A stretch of DNA of 64,000 bases from Cricetomys ansorgei (taxonomy: Eukaryota > Chordata > Mammalia > Rodentia > Nesomyidae), in the NCBI GenBank assembly GCA_026225945.1, contig JAMJFZ010001264.1, forward strand, positions 2,756,501 through 2,820,500, read 5' to 3'. The notes under the pieces are model-generated. The model saw only the letters and a program-made list of their open reading frames with translations, did not search any database and had not been told where the DNA came from. The position numbers and the translations under genes were made by a program. Of the stretch, positions 34,605 through 46,293 are shown in pieces. How positions within the stretch are numbered: position 1 is the first letter of the stretch; each line of letters starts with the position of its first letter.

Positions 34605-34850
34605 GCACCCAGCAGGAACTCAGAGTGTGACTTTATTTGGGAATATAGCCGTTGCCAATACAGTTAAAATGATGTTACTATGGACCCCTCCTGTGACAGG
34701 AGACAACAGGAGAATGTCGGGTGATGGATACAGAGGCTGTAGCACAGTTACCATTCATGCAAACCAAGACATGCCACAGAATGCCGGCCTCCTTTGGAAG
34801 TTAGACAGAGGCAAGCAAGCATTCTTTCCAGAGCCTTGTGATAGCTTGTT
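34605..34850 (+). mobile_element. MLT1-type LTR (ancient ERVL-MaLR)
   Basis: AGAGTGTGACTTTATTTGGG, ACAGTTAAAATGATG and CCACAGAATGCCGGCCTCC follow the MLT1 consensus order. Shared by mammals rather than rodent-specific. Confidence 0.7.
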
Positions 34851-35049
34851 ACAACCTCCAAACACATTCATCATTGTCCTCTCTTTCTCTCCCTCCCTCT
34901 CTCTCCCTCTCTCTCTCTCCTTTCTCACTCTTTCTCTTGTAAGTATAGAAGTTTAGTTTGGGATAGGAAATTTTATACTTTAAATCATACATTACACCAT
35001 TTCCTGGCTTGCATTGTTTTATGGTGAGAAGTAGGGGTCGACTTGGTTG

Positions 35050-35254
35050 GAGGGGGAGCCTGGGGATGTGGCTCAGTCAGTAGAGTGCTTACATAGCTTG
35101 CACAAAGCCCTGGGCTTGACCCCCAGCACTACCTTAAACCAGGTGTGGTGATGCATATCTATTATCTTAGCAGTGTGAGATGGATTAGAAGTTCAAGGTC
35201 ACCTACAGCTACAGAGGGAGTTCAAGGCCAGCCTGGGATATAGAAGGCACTATC
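35050..35254 (+). repeat. B4 (ID-B1) SINE
   Basis: CTGGGGATGTGGCTCAGTCAG and CCCTGGGCTTGACCCCCAGC (ID part) followed by TTCAAGGCCAGCCTGGGATA (B1 part). Leads into the next purine tract. Confidence 0.85.
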
Positions 35255-35289
<35 letters not shown>

Positions 35290-35291
35290 AA

Positions 35292-35363
<72 letters not shown>

Positions 35364-35376
35364 GAGAATGAAAGAG

Positions 35377-35415
<39 letters not shown>

Positions 35416-35487
35416 AGAGAGAGAGAGAGAGAGAGAAAGGAAGGAAGGAAGGAAGGAAGGAAGGAAGGAAGGAAGGAAGGAAGGAAA
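35255..35487 (+). repeat. 233-base purine tract (GAAA)n-(GA)n-(GGAA)n
   Basis: All purine except one T at 35369. (GAAA)n dominates, then (GA)n at about 35415-35436, then (GGAA)n to 35487, starting directly after a SINE. Confidence 0.97.
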
Positions 35488-35711
35488 TTTTGTAACACTG
35501 CATAGAATTTTTTTTCTGGTTGTTGTTTTCAAGGTTTTCTCTTCACTATTGGTTTTCATCGATGTAATTATCACATTCCTTTGTTTGCTATGAGCATATA
35601 TGTGTTTTTTCTATTGAGAGTTCATTTAGCACCTCAGATCATTGGTTTTATGGTTTTCATCCACATGGAAAATTCTCATTTATTGTAGTTAGAGTTGCTT
35701 TTCTCTCTCAG

Positions 35712-35774
35712 CACGTGGCTTCAGCTCCGGATGTGCTATTACCCCGAAGCTCGCTGTGTTCGGGAAGTCACTGG
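35712..35774 (+). other. Exon-like interval E (63 bases)
   Basis: Good acceptor (GTTGCTTTTCTCTCTCAG) but weak donor (TGG|GTATTT). CpG-enriched (five CpGs). Open in all three frames, including the phase left by interval B. Unique sequence, function unknown. Confidence 0.15.
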
Positions 35775-36117
35775 GTATTTTTTATTGTCCTTCCCACCCC
35801 CAGGTCTTCTTCCTCTGACATCCACTTTTAGGTAGTCCTTATTGCTGCATTTTCATGTTTATTCATCATTTTTCTATAGCATCTAGTATGCGGTTTGGTG
35901 GGTTTTTTTTCCATCTTTAAATGTGTTTTAAGTACGAGTGGTTCTGTTTTTTTCTCATATTCATGTTTTCCATTTGTCAAAGAACAACATTACATACATT
36001 TAAAGGCTTTATTTTTTACACTGGAGTCAGGCAACTTCTATTCCCTAAAAAAAGAATAAGTATATTAATGGGGACAGAGAGAGGAAGAGAAAGACAGTCA
36101 GAGACAAAGAGAGAAAG

Positions 36118-36118
<1 letters not shown>

Positions 36119-36165
<47 letters not shown>
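36119..36165. repeat. (CA)23 microsatellite
   Basis: Uninterrupted CA repeat preceded by a GA-rich stretch (36074-36118). Confidence 0.97.
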
Positions 36166-36168
<3 letters not shown>

Positions 36169-36644
36169 GGGCGGGTTGAGAATTTAAAAATAACTAAAAA
36201 TAACTGCCTGGTTAGGACAGGGTTCAGCAACACTTCCTTATCGTGCCAACTGCAACTGCCCTGTGTGGGAAGTTGAGCTGTTATCTCTCTACTCCTGACT
36301 TCTTGGGCTGGTCTGATATTCAGCTTAGTATAACATGAACTACTCTGTATTCACTTTTACCCTCTTCTGGAGCCTCACTGGGGATGCAGGGATGCTTTAG
36401 ACCAACGCAATGACCTTTCTGATACACCATCCCCCTTCCCACTGGCCACCTCAGTACTGGGGCACTGAACCTTGAGCACACCAAACAAGGACTCTGCCAA
36501 TTCAGCTCTGTCCCAGTTCCTACATTAAATTCTTAGGGTTTCCTTTATATACTTATTGAGTATATAAATATAAATTACGTTATCTACTTTTCCCCAATTA
36601 CTTGAGTCCATTTCTATTGAGTCGTTTTGTTTTGTTTTGTTTTG

Positions 36645-36765
36645 TTTGTTTGTTTGCCTTTGAGACAAAGTCTTGTTCTGCAGCTCAGGCTGGCCTCAAA
36701 CCCATGATCCTTTTACATCAACCTCCCAAGTGCTGGGATTAGAGGTTTGGCCATCACATTAGGCT
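36645..36765 (-). repeat. B1 SINE, reverse orientation
   Basis: TTGAGACAAAGTCTTGTTCTG, CAGGCTGGCCTCAAACCCATG, AAGTGCTGGGATTAGAGG; preceded by a (TTTTG)n run. Confidence 0.9.
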
Positions 36766-36797
36766 GATGTTGCTTTTGATGATGAGCCATAATTTCC

Positions 36798-36851
36798 GTG
36801 TGTGTGTGTGTGTATGTGTGTGTCTGTCTGTCTGTCTGTCTGTATGTGTGT
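36798..36851. repeat. (TG)n/(TCTG)n compound microsatellite
   Basis: TG units, then about five TCTG/TGTC units, then TG again. Confidence 0.95.
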
Positions 36852-36944
36852 AGCAATGTTTTTGTTAGATGCTGAATATTCAGAATACTACACTGAGACA
36901 GTATGTCAATAGCTCCCTTTAGCAATAGTCTAAACTTTGTAAGA

Positions 36945-37080
36945 GATAGGCTTTTACTACGTAGCCCTGGCTGGCCTGAAACTCACTATGTAGACTAGGC
37001 CAGCCTCGAACTCACCGAGATCTTCCTGCCTCTGCCTCCCATGTGCTGAGATTAAAGGCATGTTCAGCAATGCCTTTAAT
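36945..37080 (-). repeat. B1 SINE, reverse orientation
   Basis: TTACTACGTAGCCCTGGCTGG, CTCACTATGTAGACTAGGCC, TCTGCCTCCCATGTGCTGAGA. Confidence 0.9.
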
Positions 37081-37889
37081 TAACTAAGATGTAGTTAATT
37101 TTTTTGTATGTCAGTTCAATCGTCTTGAGGTTTATTTTATTTAGCTTTTTTATGAGGAAAGTTAAGATGGTTTCTCTCAGTGATACTTTTGGGATTTCTT
37201 TTCTCTCTCAATTTTCTCACCAAAACAAAATTTCTTTTCTCACTAACAAGTTCTGACATCAACCGTGTTTTTTAACTCTAGCGTTTACAGCAGACGCTTC
37301 AGTTCAAGGGCAGATGCTGTCGTTCGAGGGCTTTAGTCCCACAATATTGTACCTCACTTTGTGTGCCTGTCTTTGTCATCAGATCCCAGGTATTCACAGT
37401 TGGCCTAACTCGGCTACCGAATTGGGGATTCCCCAGCCACCTACCTTCCTTTAACTGGAGAAACTCATAAAAGTGCTTTTGTTGTCTTCAAAGGAAGCCC
37501 TTATGGAAGAAACACACAGGGCAAGGTATGTGGGATGCCATGCTTTCATACCCTCTCCAGATGTGTGCCCCTCAGCATATCAACGTGTTCAGCAACCAGG
37601 AAGTCAGATGGTCAGGGACCGCTACAAAGAGGGAAACGCCAAACAATTCTAGTTCCTTGACCCACGTGAAGCAGTGTTTCACCAGCATTGTCTTCAAACA
37701 CTGATTAGGGCGCAAGATCAGAATGCTCACAGACCAGGAGTCCCTTAGCATCCCATGACTACACGAGTAACAAAGACAAGGGGACTCATTACCAAGGAAA
37801 TTCCGTGCCCCATAAAATGCTCTTTGGTAAGCCTCGCAAACATCTCAGCGGGCAGAGGATCTGTCAGAGCAAAATCACAGCATTTACTC

Positions 37890-38010
37890 ATGTTTTGTTT
37901 TGTTTTTGAGACAAGGTCTCAGTACGTAACCCTAGCTGACCTGAAACGAATGTCAATCCTGCTGCCTCTGCCTCCCGAGTGTTGGGATCACAGGTGTGCG
38001 CCTCTAGGCT
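37890..38010 (-). repeat. B1 SINE, reverse orientation
   Basis: TTGAGACAAGGTCTCAGTACG, CTGCCTCTGCCTCCCGAGTGT. Confidence 0.9.
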
Positions 38011-38314
38011 CAGCTTTATTTGCTTAGTTGACTTACAAATCACTAATTCTGGAGGTTGCACAGCCAAGAAATCCATTATCAACTTCCTGCTAGCTTGCTG
38101 GAGTAAACACCTCTGATGTGTGGGACGTAACAATTGCAATATTTAACAAAAATGTAAAGGCTGCTTTTGCTAAAAATGCTGCTTTTCACGAAAACATGAT
38201 GTTACCTGATGAATGACTAATATGGGATGGAAGGCTTGCGGTCTCTGTTTATATTGTGTCTGTTCCCTCCCTACCTTAATCTTCAAATTCTACTCAGGTC
38301 TGCACGTAGTCAGA

Positions 38315-39140
38315 CGCTGACTACTTAAAATTAACATACAAAGATCAGTATTCTTCCTATATACAAATTACAAACATACTGAGGCATAAATCAGGAAATA
38401 GTACCTTTCATAATAGCCTGAAAAATAGTAATCTTGGGATAACTCTAACCAAGCAAGTGATACACTTATATGTATAATAAAAAACTTTAAGACATTGAAG
38501 AACACACCAGAAGATAAAAAAGATGACTACGCTCATGGATCCGTAGGATTAATATTGTGAAATGGCCGTCTTGCCAAAAGCAATATATGGATTCAGTGAG
38601 ATCCCTATCAAATTTCAAACATAATCCTTCACAGAAATTGAAAAATAAAAACTTCAACTTCATATGGAAACCCAAAAAAGAACCAGGATAGTTTTAAAAA
38701 GTCCTGAAGAAACAAAGAACTGTTAGAAGTATCACCATCCAGATTTCAAGTTATCTTGCAGACATATTGTAATAAAAACAGCATGGTATTATCTTAAAAA
38801 CAGATACATTGATCAATGGAATCAAACTGAAGACACAGACATAATTCCACATATCTCCAGACACCTGAATTTTGACAAAGAAGCCAAAATTAAGCACTGG
38901 AGAAAAGACAAAATCTTCAACAAATGGTGCTGGTCAAACTGGATGTCTGCATGTAAAAGAATGAAAATAGATCCATACTCATCACCCTGCACACAACTCT
39001 TCATCTCTGTGCCATCCTCTCTGAAAACAGAGCCTTGATTGATAGGTTGAGATGGGATCCACCGAATCTAGGATTATCCATAACACCTGGAGAGATTATA
39101 CCAGGAATGTAAGAATTAATTGAAAGTAACAACTCATACC
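38315..39140 (+). pseudogene. LINE-1 ORF2 relic (C-terminal part), degenerate
   Basis: Plus-strand sequence translates in broken frames to L1 ORF2 C-terminal motifs: TTCATATGGAAACCCAAAAA, TGATCAATGGAATCAAACTG and AACAAATGGTGCTGGTCAAA are standard L1 ORF2 landmarks in order. Many stops and frameshifts make it non-functional. No 3'UTR or poly(A) of this element was recognised, so it is truncated at both ends. Confidence 0.88.
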
Positions 39141-39599
39141 AACATACGATAAATAAAACAAAAAATTGCTAACACTAGATTTATGTATTTATCTTTAGCG
39201 CAGGGGTTGCACTGAGGGCCTAGTATATTCCTGGTGAGCACTCCTATTGAGTTACCTTCCCAGTCCTCATGGCTTTTAGTGAGAAAGTGGGGAAAATCTT
39301 TAACGAAGCATTCCTGAGAGCGATCATCTGTTCTGACACAATTAGGAGTTCCCCCCTCCCCCCATTCTCAATGTCTCAGCTCAGTCGATTTTCTTCTCAG
39401 TGTCTCATGTCATTCTTGATCTGGGAGCCTGGCTAAGATGGAGTCAGGTCTTTATGATGACTATTCTTAAAATTAAAAGTTCATGTGTGTGTGAGTAGGT
39501 GTGTGTGTGTGTTCATGTTCAGAGGTCAAAGACAGGAATTGGCTCTCTCCTTTTATCATGGGGGTATCACGAGGTCTAGCGTTTCATCCTAGTTTGGGG

Positions 39600-40745
39600 G
39601 TAGATAAAAATGTGTCTTACTTTCTTTGATTGACTGACTGAAGCATGACCCAAAGGTGGTAACTCTGAGTGAACTGGAGATATCTGATCCCTCTTGGTTT
39701 AAAGTAGACTCAGGGAGACTGGAATGCTAGAGTGGACTCATCACCTACAGCTGTAGCTACTCACCTACTTCAAGAGGGTTCAGAACATATATTCTGCTCA
39801 TCAATACTCAGATAAAGACTTGTAGCAGAAGATTAGCATCCTGGAAGGGCTCCGTGATGGATTACTTTTCTCTGTAGATTGGTCATAAGTGGGAACTTGG
39901 GTTTCTGAACTGGCAAACTGAAATACAATAAAAGTAATTGGATCTTGGAGTGACAGGGCCCAAGTGTCAGCACTGAACCCATCAGAGACAGAGTGGGCAT
40001 TGCTGCCATAATAGACAACAGAGACGAAGCAATAACCAGACTCCTGGCTTGTGTGATCATGAAGCTCCTAGAGGTGAAATAGGTAGAAAATCTACTACAT
40101 CTTTTTACCTAACTTATATAAGAAGAAATCTTTTGGGTTTACCAACCAAAAGTTTAACTCATCACAAAAGCAGAGTCATGGTCCTTGAATGAATTCTCAG
40201 ATTTGGTTCAATGTACAGATCCAGCTTTCTTTGAATGAACCAGTGGTGTGGGAGGAGGGGGCATCCCCTTGAGGAAGATCCCCCCATACACACCGAAAGA
40301 TATATCAAACACACTCTCCCCAATTCTTCTCCAGAGGGACTCATGATCTTTTCCAAAGGTGGCTATGCACTACAGAAAAGGATCTAATTATACCTGGGCA
40401 CTACCTCTCAAGCATTGATTCTAGAAAACCCAGAACATCATTTGTAGTCTTCCAGTCAGTGTTAAAACATTTGTGGAGGTCATGTGACCAAGGGAGTTTG
40501 ACCTTAGGTCTGACTCACTGTTGGTCTAGTGGGTTCCCCAACTACTCTGCAGTGGTTTCTCTAGGTGTTAATACATGGTTAGACTAGACATGCCTATTCT
40601 CTAATAGAACCCACACGTTGGCTCCCTAACCTATGGGAAAGATTAATTAGAAGCCACTAGAGATGTCTCTGTCTATGAAAATAGTGACTCAAAAGAAATG
40701 CTACATTCTTAGAGGGATTGTAGAAAGCATGTAATCACCAAGTCT
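39600..40745 (+). mobile_element. Probable LTR-retroelement internal relic
   Basis: The block from about 39600, with GATCTTGGAGTGACAGGGCC and GAAATAGGTAGAAAATCTAC, resembles non-coding internal sequence I associate with MaLR/ERVL elements and lies next to an LTR-like segment at 40750. No open frame longer than about 75 codons. Assignment is tentative; it could be unique DNA. Confidence 0.35.
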
Positions 40746-40749
40746 TGAA

Positions 40750-40960
40750 AGGTGCAATGGAGGTACTCTGGCTCAGATATGAAATGTCCCTGAATAGACT
40801 CATGTGTTTGAACATTTTGGTCCCCAGCCAGTGTTTCTGTTTTGGGAGATTGTGGGACCTTCAGAAGGTGCCCCCACCTCTTAACATCTCACAGGGGAGA
40901 TTCTATTTCAGCCCAAGTTGGGTGGGGACATTTAAACCACAGCAAATGCTTTAGAAAATT
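40750..40960 (+). mobile_element. LTR-like fragment, MaLR group
   Basis: CTCATGTGTTTGAACATTTTG, GGTCCCCAGCCAG and TGTTTTGGGAGATTGTGGGA match the 5' part of the TGTGGT...TTTGAATG LTR group in the window. Confidence 0.55.
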
Positions 40961-41586
40961 ATACAATGAAGATGACTTTATAAGGCCCCAAAAGGCAGTA
41001 GCAAGAAGTAGCAGGCTGATAAAATAACACAATCACACTGGGTAGACCTGAGCATGAGAGAGAAGAGACGGGGTAGGCTTCACGATATGTGTGAGGTTTC
41101 CTGTCTTGCAGTTGCCTTTACCCAGAAGAATGTTAGGGAAGAAGGAGATAGTTTGGGGATAGAGAAGATGAACTCTGATAGCAATTTGCTGGTTTTAGAA
41201 AATGACACCAGACAGCAGACACTAGACACCAGGTGTCACTATACCCTTAGTCTGAGAACTGCCAAGCCACCTCTGAGCTGCCAAAGGATCTTCCAAAGTG
41301 GCACCAGTGCCATCTGCTGGCTGGGCTCCATCCTGCTGCCTTTTCTCCTGTGGGGCAAGCACAGAAATTCTACTTACCCTAAAGATTCAAACACACACTG
41401 GACACCATGGATGGCTCCCTAGGAATCTGAACAGTATGTCACTAAGTTCTATGATTGAAGAGCCAGCCCTTTGAGCCACTGGGGAAGTTAAACCCTTAAG
41501 CAAGGGTTTCAAACTTACACTAATGTGGTTACCAAGTTTGATCATATAGGGAAACAAAAGGGTTAGGCAAACCAGAATATACGCCC

Positions 41587-41965
41587 TGTGGTGGTTTGAA
41601 TGAGCATGATGGCCCCCATAGGCTCATATATTTGAATGTTTTTTTTTCTCAGTTGGTGGATTATTTAGGAAGGATTAGGAGGTTGGAAGAGATGCGGCCT
41701 TGTTGGAGAAAGTATGTCACTGGGGGTGGGCTTTGAGGTTTTAGAAGATCATGTTAGGCCCAATTTCTCTCTCTGCCTCCTGTCTGCAGAGCAGGAAGGA
41801 AGCTCTTATCTCCTGCAGCAGCACCATGCCTGGCTACTGCCATGCTCCCCACCATCATGGTCATGGATCAGTCCCCCGAAACTGTAAGCAAGACTCTAAT
41901 TAAACTCTTTCTTTTACAATTTGTATCAGTCCCGGTGTCTTTTTGAAGCAATAGAACTAAGATAC
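41587..41965 (+). mobile_element. Solo LTR, MaLR-like
   Basis: Starts TGTGGTGGTTTGAATGAGCA, contains AGGATTAGGAGGTTGGAAGA and TAATTAAACTCTTTCTTTTA, ends AACTAAGATA. Same family as 1994-2359 and 51809-52176. No target duplication detected. Confidence 0.8.
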
Positions 41966-42514
41966 TCTCTATCTAAAGACATTCAAATTTACAAACTAAA
42001 ACAAACAAAAAAATATTACTGGTCTAAATAACACACCGGCAGTCAACCACCTTGCCACCTAGGACAAGCCATTCATGCAAGGAAAATGTTGGCAGACACC
42101 CAAGAGCAAGCCTCAAATGTCTCGGACACACAGAAAGACCAAGGTGCAGGATAAACTGGGCCTTTGACTATTATTGTATCTTCTGTAGACAGTTTACTTT
42201 CTTCCTCATTTGAAGGGTACAGATTGCCCAAGGGGTGGGACACAGTGCTGGAGGCTTAGGGAGCCCATGATCCAGCTTTGTCGTCATAAAAACAGCAGAC
42301 ACTGGGGGGCGTGGCCTGGGTTCAGTTGTCCCCAAACTTCAGGTGTTTGGGAAGGTTTTCAAACACTTGTACCATTTTTTTTTTCATATCACCTAGACTG
42401 ACTTTGCTTTAATTAGATCTTAAATCAATTCTCTTAAAAATTTTAGACTCAAACAATAGCTATGGAATTGTGAGTTTTATATGTTGCTTTCTTTTTTTTA
42501 ATTTAATGATAAGA

Positions 42515-42695
42515 TATATATTTTTAACTGTGTGTGGGGGGGCATGTGAGCGTAGTGCCCCAGGAGGCCAGAAGATGCCCCGGAACTGATGTTATAGGGG
42601 CTATTGCATGCCTCACATGGGTGCTGGATCCCAAACGCAGGTCCTCTGCAAGAGAAGTATGCACTCTGAACCCCGATGTGTCGTTTTTCTAACAC
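42515..42695 (-). repeat. B2 SINE, reverse orientation
   Basis: CCCCAGGAGGCCAGAAGATGC, ATGGGTGCTGGATCCCAAACG and GCAGGTCCTCTGCAAGAG. Confidence 0.85.
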
Positions 42696-43072
42696 ACTTC
42701 AAAATGAAAAACAAAACAAAACTCAAAGAGCCATTAAAGTTAAAAGTGAGTATCTGGCCTCTGAAATATCTTCAAGGGCTCCCAGGAGCATGAGTGTCAC
42801 ATGCTGTGGTGCCGGGGAACAAGCCCTCACTACAGGGGTGAGCGAGTGAGGGTCGATGTATGAACAGATAGAGCCCTGGGTTCCAAAGTGGACTCTGAAC
42901 TGTGGCCTAATCACTCACCCTTCGTGAGTGTTGGCTTTCTCTCCTATGACATGGAGGAAAACTCATTTGTCTCCCAGTAAGGCTTAGAAAACTGGTAAGA
43001 ACGTGTAAGACATTCAGAAGCGATACCCTCATGCATGCTGTCATCACTGCTTAGCTTGTCCTCACCCTACAG

Positions 43073-43222
43073 CATGCCAGCTACATACAGTTCGACGACC
43101 AGGATCACCCGAGACACGAGATGTCCGCCACAAGTACCAGCGAATTCCCTCATGGCAGCCGGCATCCCGGTAGCCCTGCTTTCCCCCACCTACCCGGCGC
43201 GCAGCAGCTATGCAATCATCAG
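43073..43222 (+). other. CpG-dense exon-like interval F (50 codons)
   Basis: Exactly 150 bases between acceptor TTGTCCTCACCCTACAG and donor CAG|GTTAGA. Two frames are open throughout (HASYIQFDDQDHPRHEMSAT... and MPATYSSTTRITRDTRCPPQ...). About eleven CpGs in 130 bases, far above the surroundings. It may be an exon of an unrecognised transcript or a small CpG-rich regulatory element. No known family matched. Confidence 0.3.
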
Positions 43223-43639
43223 GTTAGAACTTAAGGAAGCATAGAATGCAGAGTTGTTGAGTACACCATGAACATGCAGAACGTCCACCCTTTTCACACC
43301 TCAGGCGGTCAACATTTTCTGCATCAACTGACGGCTTTGCAGGAACGTGGAACAAGGCACCAGCTTTCTGTGGAAAGCTACCCGAGAAGCCATTGTGTTT
43401 GAGAACATACATAAGTCAAGCTGCGTGGCTTTGCTTAAGAATCCCACATCTTAGGTTGAAAAAGAGCCACTTAGAAATCATTTGGTCAAACCAGTTTTTT
43501 GGCAGGTATGCAAAAACCGAGGCCTGGGACTTCCCAGAGAGACCAGTGGCTTCCCAAGTACACACAACTGAAGTGGCGAGGCTGGGGCCAGATGCCAGGT
43601 CTCTGGGCTGAGCTTTCCAACTACCCACAATTATAGTCA

Positions 43640-44760
43640 GCTATTTTGTAAAGGCCTGCCATTTTGCATGTAGTGGTTAGAGCACCTTTCAGTGTGGAAT
43701 TGCAGATAAAGAGAAATTAGGTGGGCAAGGTGCTAAGGCCAGGCTTTTAAAAGCCAAGCAATCATTCAGGATAGGGCACGAACTGGAGTCAAAGCTAGCC
43801 TTAGACGTGGGCCACACAGAAAGATGTAAAATGAGACATCAAAATGAGGGGTGGAGTGGGATGCAAGTGTGGTATTTTATTAACGTATTTCCTCCCTTTT
43901 TCTTCTCTATGCTTTTCTTTAAGATCGTATCATGCTCCTCTCCTTTCAAGAGAGCTTGTTAGAATCAAAAGGTATTTGCTGTAAGCCTCGTGGCATCTAC
44001 AAGACAAAGAATGTGTAATAGACATGCCAAAATGAATCAGCAAGCAATCAAAGTGCACCAGTAGGATAAATCACTTAACCACAAAAGAGGACTGCAAGAA
44101 CAGGAAAGAGAAACAGCAAAACTGGGGTGTGTGGGGGGAATAAAATGGCTCTGCTTACTGTGGACTGTGGGAGAAATTCCTTCATTGCTCTAAGCTTCTC
44201 TTTTCTTTTTTTAAAGGATAATGACTCAACCCAATTGACAAATGCTCAATAATGCAAATAGTATCAACAAGTCACAATAGTGAAAACAGTTGGTCTCTTT
44301 TTTAGATAAAATGTTACCATACAGTATGGAGCCCTTTAGTAACTCAATACCTTTCCATGCGTCCGTGCTCTAGTGTGAATCTTCAAAAGGAATGCATATA
44401 CCAGGCAGAGAGTCAGGCTTTCTTCTTACTGCAGCCCAGCAAAGGGCAGAGGCAGGATTAAAGTACCAAGTGCTAAAACTCCTGCTGTGTAGTGTGTACA
44501 CGGCACTTGAGAGTTTACAGCTGAGTTTAGCAAGAAAGGTGGTATAATGAGTCTGTGTAAGCCAGCATCATTAAGACAAACACCCGATTTCATCCGCTCA
44601 GAAAGGATCTTAGAATTTGCAGCTTGAGAGGCTCTAGTTCCTGTTGAAGGGAACTGAGCTTTTAGAACTCTGTTGGGGGAGGTGATGTATCATGGAGGGA
44701 GTGGAATAAAGTTGGTCACATCAATGGCTAGAATGGAAAAGAGAAGAAGGAGGGTCTGGG
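43640..44760. other. Unique intergenic sequence, repeat-poor
   Basis: About 1.1 kb without recognised SINE, LTR or LINE, moderately AT-rich. No open frame with coding character. Confidence 0.5.
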
Positions 44761-44897
44761 GATACCACTCTCCTCTTGAGGGCTCACCCCATCGACCTGA
44801 AGACGGCTCATCAGGTCCACCTCTTAAAGGTTACACTACCCACTAACAGTGCCACAGGCTGGGACCAAGCCCATGGGCCTTGGAGCACTACAGCAAC

Positions 44898-45245
44898 TGT
44901 ATTAATCGTTGCTGGGACAAAATGTGGATGGAAGCAACTTAGGGAGGGCAGTCTCATTTTGGCTCATAGTTGAAGGTTATAGTCCATAATAGTGGGGAAG
45001 TCATGATGGCAGGAGCTGGAGACAGCTGGTCTGCATCCACAGCCAGGAGCCAGTGAGTCATGAACGAGTGCTCAGTTTGCTTTCTCCTTTTTAATTCGGC
45101 CCAAGACCCCAGTCCATGAACGGCGCTGCCCACAGTTAAGATGCTTCTCACTTCCAATCTAGACAATGCCTCACAGACCCGCCCAGAGGCTTGTCTGGTA
45201 GCTGTGGCTCCTGGCAATTGACAATTGATGTTAACCGGGAGAGCA
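44898..45245 (-). mobile_element. Rodent LTR-like repeat, reverse orientation
   Basis: TGGATGGAAGCAACTTAGGGA, TTTTGGCTCATAGTTGAAGG, AGTCATGATGGCAGGAGCTG are typical of a reversed rodent interspersed repeat of the same general group. Ends approximate. Confidence 0.6.
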
Positions 45246-46020
45246 GCAAGGCCTGAGTAGAATCTGGAGTGGGAGGTGGAGATTTCTCCCCTGGGCCTGA
45301 GGATTCTTTTCAGTCTTGCCCCGCAGAGCTTGCTCACATGGTAGTTTCCCTCGGTTTCAACAGGTCGGCTGAACACAGTTCTGCTGAGTACAGGCCGCCC
45401 CCGGGGCACAACTGCAGGCTGAGACAGAGGGCACGCTCTCAGGCCTCACGTGTTCGACAGTTTTGGAAGTCCTAAGTGATGACAGGAAGTGGATTTCTCT
45501 CTTGTGTTCCCCTTTCTGTGTTACTGAACGGACAAAGGGACTCCCCATCAGCAGAAGCACAGCTTCCTTCAGGCAAAAGCGGACTTTTTGCAGCTGTCGG
45601 GATTGCAAAAAGAGGCGCACTAGATAGCAAAATTTAATTCTTTCATACAGAAAGCTGCAGACGCCTTAAGTGTGTCTACTTTTAGCACAAGAGTAAACGA
45701 CACAGACTGTTCCTTCAGCCCCAGAGAGTTGCCTTTTCTTTCTTTCTGGTCAATATCAAAATCTCCAAAGAGGCCATGCCATACTGTTTTTAGTATGTGT
45801 TATTTCATTTTACCCGATCTTTTTGTTGTGTTTTGTGTTTTTGGCTCAGCCCAGTATTTTTTACTTTGTTTCTGCTAGTACCTGTCCTCTAAGTTAATCG
45901 CTCCCTTTCGTCGGATAACAGTTCACTGCAATTTTTTAAAAAACCTGCTCTTCAGTTTGTAGATATATTTGAGTTGTTTTTAGTTCAGACTATTATGGGC
46001 AAAACTACTATCAATAGCCA
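45246..46020. other. Unique intergenic sequence
   Basis: No recognised gene. Short open frames (for example 45269-45475 plus, 45357-45620 minus) overlap on opposite strands and match no family. A fragment near 45945-46020 resembles reversed L1M 3' sequence; 46015-46110 is B1-like. Confidence 0.4.
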
Positions 46021-46293
46021 GGCCTGGGAGCACTGAGAAGGCCGAGACAGGAGAATTATGAGTTTGTGGTCCCTACGGGATACACAAAGAATTGCAGATC
46101 AGATGGGCCACACACCTTCTCAGAAACACACCAACTAGCTTATTACTTCCCAGTTGTTTTTGAATTCAACAATTTAGTCCAGCTCTCCTCTACAGTTTCT
46201 CCTTACCTGCAGCCTGATGGTAATATCTACCCCGTATGATCATTGTGAAGACAAAATAAAATACCCTGTAGGGTCCTATGAATTGTTTAAATC

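Noticed and set aside
34492..34956. 154-codon plus-strand open frame
   Set aside because: Overlaps an MLT1 LTR and a (CT)n run; no protein likeness.
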